From JAFEDN01 sp963818985 (GTDB lineage: Bacteria; Pseudomonadota; Gammaproteobacteria; Coxiellales; Coxiellaceae): a stretch of 64,000 bases of DNA. Position 1 is the stretch's first letter; the number at the start of each line of letters is the position of its first letter. Where the stretch lies: positions 203,088-267,087 of the forward strand of contig CAWFUJ010000007.1 of NCBI GenBank assembly GCA_963818985.1, given 5' to 3'. The notes beneath the pieces are model-generated. The model ran no database searches. It was not told where the DNA came from and worked only from the letters and a program-made list of their open reading frames with translations. Made by a program: the position numbers and the translations under genes. Below, in pieces: positions 43,357 through 51,463 of the stretch.

Positions 43357-45135
43357 ATGTATTTATTGGGTTATAGTGGGTTAATTAATAGGACTCTAAA
43401 CGGAGGCTTTAGCAGTGCTGCGGCCTTATTGCGAGACGGAATTATAATCGCCGCCTGTGAAGAAGGTCGATTCTCCACTGTTAAAGATACCCAACAGTTC
43501 CCTTTTCAATCCATTCAGTTTTGTCTTGATAGGGCAAAAATTAAGATGCCTGATGTTCAATATATCTGTCATGGATATGATTATTCAGCCTATCAAAATT
43601 TTTTTCAGCAAAATAAATATTCACGGGCCCATTATCAGACAATTTATGCCCCCAGTGCGCAGATTGCCAGGCTTCAAACCTATTGGACAGAATTGGAAGT
43701 GGAAAAATTGTTTGTCCCGGTAGAGCATCATCGGGCCCATGCAGCCAGTGTTTTTTATCCAAGTAGATATAAGCAGGCGTTAGTGTTGGTGGCTGACCGA
43801 ATTGGCGAAACCAATAGCATTTCTTTATTTTATGGCAAAGACAATCGCCTGCAATTATTAAAAAGTTATGATTGCTGTAGTTCAGTGGGAATGTTGTATG
43901 CCATCGTCAGTGACCATCTTGGTTTTACTGACGAAGAAAATAAAGTCATGGCCTTAGCTGCCTATGGCGATCCACAACGTTTTGCTGATTTTTTTCATGA
44001 ATGTATTTTGCTAGAACCCGAAGGCAAAATTAGCATTCGAGGGTTTTTGAAAAATGCATTTCTAGATCGAGAAAATGATCATCACTTTCGTCAATGGTTG
44101 ACTGAAAATGCCATCCCACCTCGTGGTCCTAATGAACCTTTAAAACAGCAGCATGAAGATTTGGCAGCTGGTTTACAACATGCTTTGAATAGAGCGATGT
44201 TACATTTATTAATTTATTGGCGTAAAAAAACCGGTTTAAAAAAACTCTGTTATGCCGGTGGCGTAGCGATGAATAGTGTGACCAACGGTTATATATATCG
44301 AAGTAGGCTATTTGATAATATTTATATCCATTCCGCCGCTGATAATGCCGGCAATGCATGCGGAGCTGCGTTATATCTTTATCATCATCAGTTGAAGCAT
44401 AAAACTTTGCAAAGATCTTCTTTATTACCTTTTTTTGGACCGGAAATGGAAGTTAACCAAAAATCTTTTGTAGAAAATAAAGAAGTTATGCTGCGAAAAA
44501 AGATTGCTTATCAAACTTTAAGCGCTGAGCATATGCTGGTTCAAGCAGCAGAATTATTGGCGGAAGGTAAAATTATTGCCTGGGTACAAGGGAAGATAGA
44601 GTTTGGTCAAAAGGCATTAGGCAATCGCAGTATTTTAGCAGACCCACGTAATGGTCAAATACGCGAGAAAATAAATCGAATAGTTAAAAAAAGTGAGAAT
44701 TTTTGTTTTTATCCGGCATCGGTACAACAGGAAAAAGCACATTTATTTTTTGACATGGATGAAAAAGAAGAATTTCCTTGCATGATGTTTACTATTCCAG
44801 TCAAAGAACTTTATCGAAAAAAACTTCCAGCCATTACCCAAGTGAATGGGATGGCTGAAGTACAAACTGTCGATAAAAATCAGCATACTTATTTTTGGCG
44901 ATTATTAGATAAATTTGAACAAATTACCGGTTCGCCAATTTTATTAAATGCTCCTTTCCATATCAGTCATCAACCTATTTGTTCGATTAATGAAGCCATA
45001 GACAATTTAGTGATGAATTTAGATATGGATGGATTATTTATTGAAAACCATTTTTTTTATAGAACTAAAGAAAAAGAACCGATCAAATATGATCATGCGG
45101 AACCTCCCATGCTTGCTAACGTCCATAACATGTAA
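43357..45135 (+). CDS. carbamoyltransferase, NodU/CmcH/TobZ family
   Basis: 592 residues. The N-terminal Kae1/HSP70-like domain holds the adenylation histidines HHRAHAASVFYPS (His124, His125, His128), GMLYAIVSDHLGF, ENKVMALAAYGDP and CYAGGVAMNS. The C-terminal YrdC-like part has VQGKIEFGQKALGNRSILADPR. The family uses carbamoyl phosphate and ATP to O-carbamoylate sugars or antibiotics. The usual HDSAAAL metal site near the N-terminus is altered here to GGFSSAAAL. No glycosyltransferase or biosynthetic cluster is next to it, so the acceptor is unknown. Confidence 0.88.
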   Translation: MYLLGYSGLINRTLNGGFSSAAALLRDGIIIAACEEGRFSTVKDTQQFPFQSIQFCLDRAKIKMPDVQYICHGYDYSAYQNFFQQNKYSRAHYQTIYAPSAQIARLQTYWTELEVEKLFVPVEHHRAHAASVFYPSRYKQALVLVADRIGETNSISLFYGKDNRLQLLKSYDCCSSVGMLYAIVSDHLGFTDEENKVMALAAYGDPQRFADFFHECILLEPEGKISIRGFLKNAFLDRENDHHFRQWLTENAIPPRGPNEPLKQQHEDLAAGLQHALNRAMLHLLIYWRKKTGLKKLCYAGGVAMNSVTNGYIYRSRLFDNIYIHSAADNAGNACGAALYLYHHQLKHKTLQRSSLLPFFGPEMEVNQKSFVENKEVMLRKKIAYQTLSAEHMLVQAAELLAEGKIIAWVQGKIEFGQKALGNRSILADPRNGQIREKINRIVKKSENFCFYPASVQQEKAHLFFDMDEKEEFPCMMFTIPVKELYRKKLPAITQVNGMAEVQTVDKNQHTYFWRLLDKFEQITGSPILLNAPFHISHQPICSINEAIDNLVMNLDMDGLFIENHFFYRTKEKEPIKYDHAEPPMLANVHNM

Positions 45136-45157
45136 AATAATCTAAAAATTCCCCTCC

Positions 45158-46102
45158 TTATTTCCTCGCAGCAGCGCGTTCAACTAAAAAACTGACTAAA
45201 GCTGGGAACGGCATTCCCATTGCGTTTGCTGCATCAGGAAATAAGCTAGTTGGCGTCATCCCAGGAATGGTATTGACCTCTAACAAAATAGGTTCACCGC
45301 TTTTTGGTACCACAAAATCAGCTCGAGACAAATCACGACAGCCTAAAACTTGATGGGCTAAAACAGCCACCTCTTGAACACGCTGATATTGGTCTTCGGG
45401 CAATGGTGCAGGAATAATGTGCTCACTTAAACCGGGGGTATAACGGTGCTCGTAGTCATACCAAGTATCCTTTGGGGTAATAATTTCAATCACTGGTAAA
45501 GCTTCAGCCCGATGACGTTCTAAAATCGCCACCGTAATTTCTGCACCAAAAATTCTTTCCTCTACTAAGGTTCGATCGCCATAATCAAAGGCCAACTCAA
45601 GACCTTTTTTGATGGTCGATAAATCCTCAGCGAAACTGACGCCTAAGCCTGAACCTTGGCTGGCCGGTTTGATGACGACTTTTGATCCAAGTGTTGTTAA
45701 AATGCGCTGTGCTGCCGCTTGTAAATCTTGATGTTTATCAACTATTACCTCGTTAGCGATTGGCAAGCCGTTTATCCTGAACATTTGTTTCGCAAGCACT
45801 TTATCCATGGCCAGTACATTTGCTTCAACCGCGCTGCCGACATAAGCAAATCCGCAAATAGTGAGTAATCCTTGTAAAATACCATCCTCTCCCCACTTGC
45901 CGTGCACTGCGGGAAAAACCACATCTGGATTAATTTTACGTAAAGTGCGATCGATTTCTTGATCAAGTTCAATCAAGTGCACTTGTTTATAATTTTCAAG
46001 CAGGGCTTTAGCGATGCCGCGAGCAGTTGACCGTGACACTTCTGCTTCAGGAGAAGGGCCGCCGCAAACAACGGCAATGCAGAGTTGAGGATGGATATCC
46101 AT
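45158..46102 (-). CDS. ddl: D-alanine--D-alanine ligase
   Basis: 314 residues. ATP-grasp enzyme making the D-Ala-D-Ala dipeptide for peptidoglycan. Motifs: CGGPSPEAEVSRSTARGIAKAL, HGKWGEDGILQGLL, KPASQGSGLGVSF, VEERIFGAEITVAIL and the metal-binding LLEVNTIPGMTPTSLFP. Full length. It is normally found near murB-ftsQ in gammaproteobacteria; here it stands alone. Confidence 0.95.
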   Translation of the reverse strand: MDIHPQLCIAVVCGGPSPEAEVSRSTARGIAKALLENYKQVHLIELDQEIDRTLRKINPDVVFPAVHGKWGEDGILQGLLTICGFAYVGSAVEANVLAMDKVLAKQMFRINGLPIANEVIVDKHQDLQAAAQRILTTLGSKVVIKPASQGSGLGVSFAEDLSTIKKGLELAFDYGDRTLVEERIFGAEITVAILERHRAEALPVIEIITPKDTWYDYEHRYTPGLSEHIIPAPLPEDQYQRVQEVAVLAHQVLGCRDLSRADFVVPKSGEPILLEVNTIPGMTPTSLFPDAANAMGMPFPALVSFLVERAAARK

Positions 46103-46182
46103 AGTACAAATATTTCCAATAATAAAACAATTTTCGTAGAAATTCCCTAAATGCTAGCATGCTGATATGATAATACACAAGC

Positions 46183-46256
46183 GCGCCCGTAGCTCAGATG
46201 GATAGAGCGTCGGCCTCCGAAGCCGAAGGCCACAGGTTCGAATCCTGTCGGGCGCA
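46183..46256 (+). tRNA. tRNA-Arg (anticodon CCG)
   Basis: A complete cloverleaf can be drawn. The acceptor stem is GCGCCCG with CGGGCGC, the D arm GCTC...GAGC, the anticodon stem TCGGC/GCCGA enclosing CTCCGAA (anticodon CCG, codon CGG), and the T arm ACAGG-TTCGAAT-CCTGT. The discriminator base is A. The 3' CCA is not encoded and must be added. Confidence 0.96.
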
Positions 46257-46286
46257 TGTTTACTTCCCGCGTTTTCTCGCCGCACT

Positions 46287-46313
46287 TTGACAAATATATG
46301 CTATTTTTATAGA
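46287..46313 (+). promoter_or_regulatory. possible promoter of the GacA-type regulator
   Basis: A perfect TTGACA (46287-46292) is followed after 15 bases by TATAGA. The spacing is short of the ideal 17, so the -10 assignment is tentative. It lies 35 bases before the GTG start. Confidence 0.4.
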
Positions 46314-46347
46314 GGGCGCTGAGGTGATTTAGGTTGAGGATATTTCA

Positions 46348-47004
46348 GTGATTAAAATTGTACTCATTGATGACCATGAGCTTGTGCGCTCTGGATTGCG
46401 CAATATGTTAGAGGCTGACACCTCTATCAAGGTCGTGGGCGAAACAGGTGCTGGCGCCGAAGGTGTTCAGATTGTCCAAAATTTAAAACCCGATGTGGTG
46501 AGTTTAGATATTCAGTTACCGGATATTTCGGGTTTAGAGGTAACCCACAAATTGTTATCACATGACCGTGGAATTAAAATACTGATCATTTCCGCTGTTT
46601 CCCATGACTTATTTCCTTTTCGTTTATTAGAAGCCGGCGCACTGGGATATTTGACTAAAAACGCCCCACAACATGAATTGATTCAAGCGGTTAAATTAGT
46701 TTATGCAGGACAACGTTTTGTTAGTCCGGCTATTGCCCAGAAACTAGTGGTATCAAAACTGAAGCCCCAAGCAACTAATCATTTTTCTGATCTGTCAGAC
46801 CGTGAGATGGAAGTAATGAGTATGGTGATACGTGGTTTTTCAGTGAAAAAAATTGCGCAAAAATTGCATGTCAGTACTAGCACTGTCCACAGTTATCGTA
46901 GCCGTATTTTTCAAAAACTAAATATTAAAAATGATATGGGACTGATGTTATTGGCCATTAAAGAAGGCATTGTCACTCTGGATGCAATACCCGATCAAAC
47001 TTAG
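46348..47004 (+). CDS. LuxR-type response regulator, GacA/UvrY/LetA family
   Basis: 218 residues from a GTG. Receiver domain with acidic pocket IDDH (residues 7-10) and phospho-acceptor Asp54 (SLDIQLP), then a LuxR HTH (SDREMEVMSMVIRGFSVKKI and LHVSTSTVHSYRSRIFQKL). The pattern is that of GacA, UvrY and Legionella LetA, which act through CsrA-sequestering small RNAs and control the switch to transmissive or virulent states. Neither uvrC, the usual neighbour of uvrY, nor a sensor kinase is adjacent. Confidence 0.9.
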   Translation: MIKIVLIDDHELVRSGLRNMLEADTSIKVVGETGAGAEGVQIVQNLKPDVVSLDIQLPDISGLEVTHKLLSHDRGIKILIISAVSHDLFPFRLLEAGALGYLTKNAPQHELIQAVKLVYAGQRFVSPAIAQKLVVSKLKPQATNHFSDLSDREMEVMSMVIRGFSVKKIAQKLHVSTSTVHSYRSRIFQKLNIKNDMGLMLLAIKEGIVTLDAIPDQT

Positions 47005-47240
47005 TTACTTAATTTATCTTCCATCTTTTCATATGGGGCAAATTTAATTACAAAGTTGTTACCAATTTTTTTGTTATTTTTTCGGTGATTAAGCAGAGCT
47101 TCAACCTGTTCAAATACTTGGCCCGTGTCAAGTTTTTCACAGTGTGGATTAGCATTCATATAATGGGCAAAGCCAATAAATAAGGCCAGTATCGTGAATA
47201 TCAGGGCGCGGACTAATCTATTTATTATGCTAACCTTCAT
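47001..47240 (-). CDS. small hypothetical protein with one membrane helix
   Basis: 79 residues. An N-terminal membrane helix or uncleaved signal (RALIFTILALFIGFAHYM) is followed by a charged 50-residue tail. A GAGAGGTAAAG site precedes the ATG at a good distance. It overlaps the end of the regulator gene tail to tail by four bases. No family recognised. Confidence 0.6.
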   Translation of the reverse strand: MKVSIINRLVRALIFTILALFIGFAHYMNANPHCEKLDTGQVFEQVEALLNHRKNNKKIGNNFVIKFAPYEKMEDKLSN

Positions 47241-47346
47241 CTTTACCTCTCTATGTTTTGCTCCCCTGCGTTCTAATAAATCTCTTTTATGGCCTCTATT
47301 TAAACATTTCTAATGAATAAAATATGCCAGGCGACCTAGGTATCTC

Positions 47347-47496
47347 TTGTACAATATTTGCCACAATTAATTCCGTTATAAATCAAGGGCTTGACTATAC
47401 GTGATAAAGCGAAAATAAGGGTTTTTTTAAAGATCTAATTATATCCATAGTTGAATCTATTGATATTTTTTTGGAATCTACAAGTATGTTGTACAA
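47347..47496. promoter_or_regulatory. two TTGTACAA palindromes, YefM-type operator sites
   Basis: TTGTACAA occurs at 47347-47354 and again at 47489-47496, the second 16 bases before the antitoxin ATG. The YefM-YoeB repressor complex is known to bind palindromes with a TGTACA core near its own promoter, so these fit the relic module that follows. Confidence 0.5.
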
Positions 47497-47512
47497 ATCT
47501 TGGAGTTTGATT

Positions 47513-47714
47513 ATGATGCAAATGTCATATAGTCAATTAAGGCAACATTTAAAATTAGCTATTAAAACCGCTGCCAGTAATCATGAGCCGATGGTGATAA
47601 CCTCTCACGATAAACCTACGGAGCCGCCATATCGATCAAGAACATCGTTTGGTGTATTTTATCCAAGATAAAAATTTAATCATTATAAGCTGTCGCTATC
47701 ATTATGGAAGCTAA
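47513..47714 (+). pseudogene. relic of a yefM-yoeB toxin-antitoxin module, fused by deletion
   Basis: From the ATG at 47513 (with GGAG seven bases before) about 33 codons read MMQMSYSQLRQHLKLAIKTA and HEPMVITSHDKP, a YefM/Phd antitoxin N-terminus. From about 47625, in a different frame, the DNA reads RHIDQEHRLVYFI and ISCRYHYGS before TAA at 47712-47714, the C-terminal end of a YoeB toxin. The antitoxin's second half and most of the toxin are missing between them. The product cannot be a working toxin; the antitoxin DNA-binding part may still be made. Confidence 0.75.
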
Positions 47715-47716
47715 GC

Positions 47717-49357
47717 TTATTCCTTTGATGTAAATGCCGCAACTAGAATTAATAGGATAGCCGCGGTCCAAGACCACCAAATATCCGGGGTGAAATTTCC
47801 CCAATGTCTAAAACTATTCAATGCGGCTACTATAACTAATGTCAGACCAGCGCCAAGTAATAAGCTACGTTTTCTGGCCTTTTTAATACCCTTCTTTTGT
47901 TGAATGACCACATGGAAAGGCGATTGCTGACTGAGTTGAAAATGTTGCAGAACTGAATAAAATAGTTTGGGAGTTTTTAAAATTTTTGCTGCCGTTTCAT
48001 GCCAATCTTCAGTTGCAATTTCAGCTAATTTTTTTAGACTTTTTTGTTCGCGGATCCATCTTTCCATAAACGGTTTGGCGGATTCCCAAATATTAAGTTG
48101 CGGATATAGCTGCCGACCCAACCCCTCGATGTTTAAAAGAGTTTTTTGTAACAACATTAATTGTGGTTGTATTTCCATTTTAAATCGTGCAGCAGTAGTA
48201 AATAATCGCAATAATAATTGTCCGAAAGAAATTTCATTTAAGGGTCTTTCAAAAATTGGTTCGCACACAGTACGTATGGCTGCTTCAAACAAATCAATTC
48301 GAGTATCTGCTGGGATCCAACCCGATTCCACATGCAAAATGGCAACACGCCGATAATTGCGATCAAGAAAAGCTAGTAAATTTTGTGCTAAATAATGCTG
48401 ATCTGAAGGACTCAAGCTTCCCATAATTCCAAAATCAACAACAATAAATTTAGGATTTTGCGGAAAAGTGGTATCAACAAAGAGATTGCCAGGATGTAAA
48501 TCAGCATGGAAAAAATTGTCGCGGAACACTTGGGTAAAAAACATTTCCACACCATTTTCAGCGAGTTTTTTTAAGTCGCAATTGAGTTGTTGTAAAACCA
48601 ATTTATCTGAGATGCGAGTACCATGAATCCGTTCCATGACGATTACATTGGTTCGTACGTAATTCCAATAAGTTTTAGGCACGTACATAGTCGTTGAATC
48701 GATAAAATTACGCCGTAATTGTGAAGCATTAGCAGCTTCGCGTTGTAAATCTAATTCATCAAGTAGGGTATATTCAAATTCTGCCACTAATTCAACAGGG
48801 CGCAAACGCTTGCCTTGAGTCCATAAAAATTCAGTTAATCGTGCAACCAAATATAAAAGAGCAATATCATGCTTGATTATCGAGGCGATATTGGGACGTA
48901 AAATTTTGACAATGACGCTTTCACCGGTGTGAAGTATGGCACTGTGAACTTGAGCAATAGAAGCAGAAGCCAAGGGTGTGTCGTCAAATTGCGAAAATAA
49001 AATGTCTATCTTAGCGCCTAGGGCTTGTTCAATGATGTTGCGGGCGATTTGGCTGGGAAAAGGTGGAACTCGGTCTTGTAATCTAGCCAACTCATCGACA
49101 ACATCTTCCGGTAGTAGATCACGCCGGGTTGAAAGCAATTGGCCAAATTTCACAAAAATGGGGCCTAAAGATTCTAAGGCAAATAGAATCGATTCTCCAC
49201 GCGAGCGACTTTTTTTGGCTGTCAGTCGCCAAGGATTGAGAAAGGCTAACCAATACACAAAAGCATATCGTGATCCGACCACTTCAGGGGTGAAAGTATA
49301 CCGCATCAAAATGATGTTGATTTTGAATAAACGAAAAAACTGAGTGATTCTTCTCAT
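47717..49357 (-). CDS. ubiB: ubiquinone biosynthesis kinase-like protein UbiB
   Basis: 546 residues. ABC1/ADCK family with the KxGQ-type motif FVKFGQLLSTRRDLLPEDV, ASASIAQVHSA, VERI-like MERIHGTRISD, FHADLHPGNLF and VDFGIMG, and a C-terminal pair of membrane helices (LLGAGLTLVIVAALNSF and TAAILLILVAAF). It is an ATPase that supports ubiquinone assembly at the inner membrane. The usual partners ubiE and ubiJ are not beside it. Confidence 0.95.
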   Translation of the reverse strand: MRRITQFFRLFKINIILMRYTFTPEVVGSRYAFVYWLAFLNPWRLTAKKSRSRGESILFALESLGPIFVKFGQLLSTRRDLLPEDVVDELARLQDRVPPFPSQIARNIIEQALGAKIDILFSQFDDTPLASASIAQVHSAILHTGESVIVKILRPNIASIIKHDIALLYLVARLTEFLWTQGKRLRPVELVAEFEYTLLDELDLQREAANASQLRRNFIDSTTMYVPKTYWNYVRTNVIVMERIHGTRISDKLVLQQLNCDLKKLAENGVEMFFTQVFRDNFFHADLHPGNLFVDTTFPQNPKFIVVDFGIMGSLSPSDQHYLAQNLLAFLDRNYRRVAILHVESGWIPADTRIDLFEAAIRTVCEPIFERPLNEISFGQLLLRLFTTAARFKMEIQPQLMLLQKTLLNIEGLGRQLYPQLNIWESAKPFMERWIREQKSLKKLAEIATEDWHETAAKILKTPKLFYSVLQHFQLSQQSPFHVVIQQKKGIKKARKRSLLLGAGLTLVIVAALNSFRHWGNFTPDIWWSWTAAILLILVAAFTSKE

Positions 49358-49407
49358 ATTATGCTCAGATCGATAACTTAGTGTATAATCTCAAACCCAT
49401 ATATATC

Positions 49408-49429
49408 CCCTCTCCCGGATGGGAGAGGG
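49408..49429. repeat. CCCTCTCCC/GGGAGAGGG palindrome
   Basis: Perfect arms 49408-49416 and 49421-49429 with loop GGAT, between the divergent ubiB and mnmG genes. Confidence 0.85.
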
Positions 49430-49487
49430 AATCATGCAATTACTGAATTTAGAATTGTCACCAGCATTTTATGCGGATTAACTATCA

Positions 49488-51377
49488 ATGTCATCATCAA
49501 CTACATTCGACGTCATCGTCATCGGTGGCGGACACGCGGGGACCGAGGCGGCCTTAGTGTCTGCACGTATGGGCGCTGCTACTTTGTTGCTGACCCATAA
49601 TATCGAAACTTTGGGCCAAATGTCCTGCAATCCTGCAATAGGCGGCATTGGGAAAAGTCATTTGGTAAAAGAGATTGACGCGCTAGGCGGCGCAATGGCT
49701 CAGGCAACGGATGTTGCTGGTATCCATTTTAAAATATTAAATGCCAGTAAAGGACCCGCTGTTCGTGCGACCCGTGCTCAGACCGATCGAATTTTATATA
49801 AAGCATCAATCCGGCATGCACTTGAGAATCAACCTAATCTAGTTTTATTTCAGCAGGCCGTCGATGATTTGCTAATTGAAAATGATCGTATCACCGGCGT
49901 GATAACGCAGATGGGTTTACAATTTTCTGCTAAAACTGTGATTCTAACGGTAGGCACATTTTTAGGAGGAAAAATTCACATTGGCTTAAATAATTACCAA
50001 GGCGGTAGAGCCGGGGACTCCCCAGCTTTAACGCTAGCCAATCGCCTAAGAGAATTACCTTTAAAAGTGGGTCGCTTAAAAACCGGAACTCCGCCGCGAA
50101 TAGATGGCCGCACGATAGATTACAGTGGTTTACAGCAACAAATGGGTGATACACCGACGCCGGTAATGTCGTTTTTGGGACGAGTTGATCAGCATCCAAC
50201 CCAAGTGGTTTGTTATATTACCCACACTAATTCGCGTACCCATGAGATTATTGCAGAAGGCATGGCTGAATCGCCTTTATATACCGGCAAAATTGAAGGG
50301 GTTGGTCCAAGATACTGTCCTTCCATCGAGGATAAAATTAAGCGTTTTGCTATGCGTGACTCGCATCAAATTTTTTTGGAACCAGAAGGATTAAATACTC
50401 ACGAAGTATATCCCAATGGAATTTCTACCAGCTTAGCTTTCTCCACCCAGCAAGAATTTGTCCATAGTATCCCCGGCTTAGAAAAGGCGCACATCACTCG
50501 CCCAGGTTATGCTATTGAATATGATTTTTTTGATCCACGCGATTTACACGCCACCTTAGAAAATAAATATATAAAAGGCCTATTTTTTGCGGGTCAAATT
50601 AATGGGACTACCGGTTATGAAGAAGCGGCTGCCCAAGGGTTGATAGCAGGCATCAATGCAGTATTGCAAGTACAGGGAAAACAACCGTGGATATTGCGTC
50701 GTGATCAAGCTTATATTGGGGTTTTAATTGATGACTTAATAACGTTGGGCACCAGCGAGCCTTACCGAATGTTTACCAGTCGTGCTGAATATCGATTATC
50801 CTTGCGTCAGGACAATGCTGATTTACGGTTAACAGCAATGGGTTATCAGTTAGGGTGCGTTGATCAGATTCGTTGGCAAGCTTTCAACGAAAAACGTGAG
50901 GCCATAGAGCAAGAGAAGCAACGCCTTCAGCACCATTGGGTGCATCCACAAACGATTGCTGCGCAACAGTTTGCAACTTTATTTAATCAAACTTTAGAAC
51001 GTGAATACAATGCCTGGGATTTATTGCGCCGTCCGCAGGTGAGTTATCATCATTTGATGACACTCGATTCACTTGCTCCTGGAGTCAATGATCAATCAGT
51101 GGCTGAGCAAATCGATATTCAGGCTCAATATGCAGGTTATTTAGTCCGACAAGAAAATGATATCGCCCGTCAAAAGCAATATGAAAATGCTCAAATTCCT
51201 CAAACTATTCAATATGATCAAATCTCTGGATTATCTGCAGAATTGCAACAAAAGTTAACCGCGATTAAGCCCTTAACCATTGCCCAAGCAAAACGTATTC
51301 CAGGCATCACTCCCGCAGCTATTTCGTTGTTACTGATCCATTTGAAAAAAAATGGGAAAGTGGAAATATTGGACTAA
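49488..51377 (+). CDS. mnmG: tRNA uridine-5-carboxymethylaminomethyl modification enzyme MnmG
   Basis: 629 residues, full length. FAD-binding GGGHAGTEAALVSARMG near residue 13, MSCNPAIGGIGKSHLVKEID, TGTPPRI, GYAIEYDFFDPRDL and GTTGYEEAAAQGL. It works with MnmE to place the (carboxymethyl)aminomethyl group on U34 of several tRNAs. Its frame is intact, unlike mnmE at 11239. Confidence 0.97.
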   Translation: MSSSTTFDVIVIGGGHAGTEAALVSARMGAATLLLTHNIETLGQMSCNPAIGGIGKSHLVKEIDALGGAMAQATDVAGIHFKILNASKGPAVRATRAQTDRILYKASIRHALENQPNLVLFQQAVDDLLIENDRITGVITQMGLQFSAKTVILTVGTFLGGKIHIGLNNYQGGRAGDSPALTLANRLRELPLKVGRLKTGTPPRIDGRTIDYSGLQQQMGDTPTPVMSFLGRVDQHPTQVVCYITHTNSRTHEIIAEGMAESPLYTGKIEGVGPRYCPSIEDKIKRFAMRDSHQIFLEPEGLNTHEVYPNGISTSLAFSTQQEFVHSIPGLEKAHITRPGYAIEYDFFDPRDLHATLENKYIKGLFFAGQINGTTGYEEAAAQGLIAGINAVLQVQGKQPWILRRDQAYIGVLIDDLITLGTSEPYRMFTSRAEYRLSLRQDNADLRLTAMGYQLGCVDQIRWQAFNEKREAIEQEKQRLQHHWVHPQTIAAQQFATLFNQTLEREYNAWDLLRRPQVSYHHLMTLDSLAPGVNDQSVAEQIDIQAQYAGYLVRQENDIARQKQYENAQIPQTIQYDQISGLSAELQQKLTAIKPLTIAQAKRIPGITPAAISLLLIHLKKNGKVEILD

Positions 51378-51402
51378 ACACAACCGTCATCCACGGAGAT
51401 TA

Positions 51403-51437
51403 GCTGTCATCCCGCGGTCAAGCCGCGGGATGACAGC
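51403..51437. repeat. GTCATCCCGCGG palindrome, 15-bp arms
   Basis: GCTGTCATCCCGCGG and CCGCGGGATGACAGC (51403-51417 and 51423-51437) with loop TCAAG, between the convergent mnmG and acyl-CoA dehydrogenase genes. A further left half-arm (CCGTCATCC) precedes it at 51384. Confidence 0.9.
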
Positions 51438-51463
51438 AGCCACGTTTCAGGGTTTTTGAAAAT

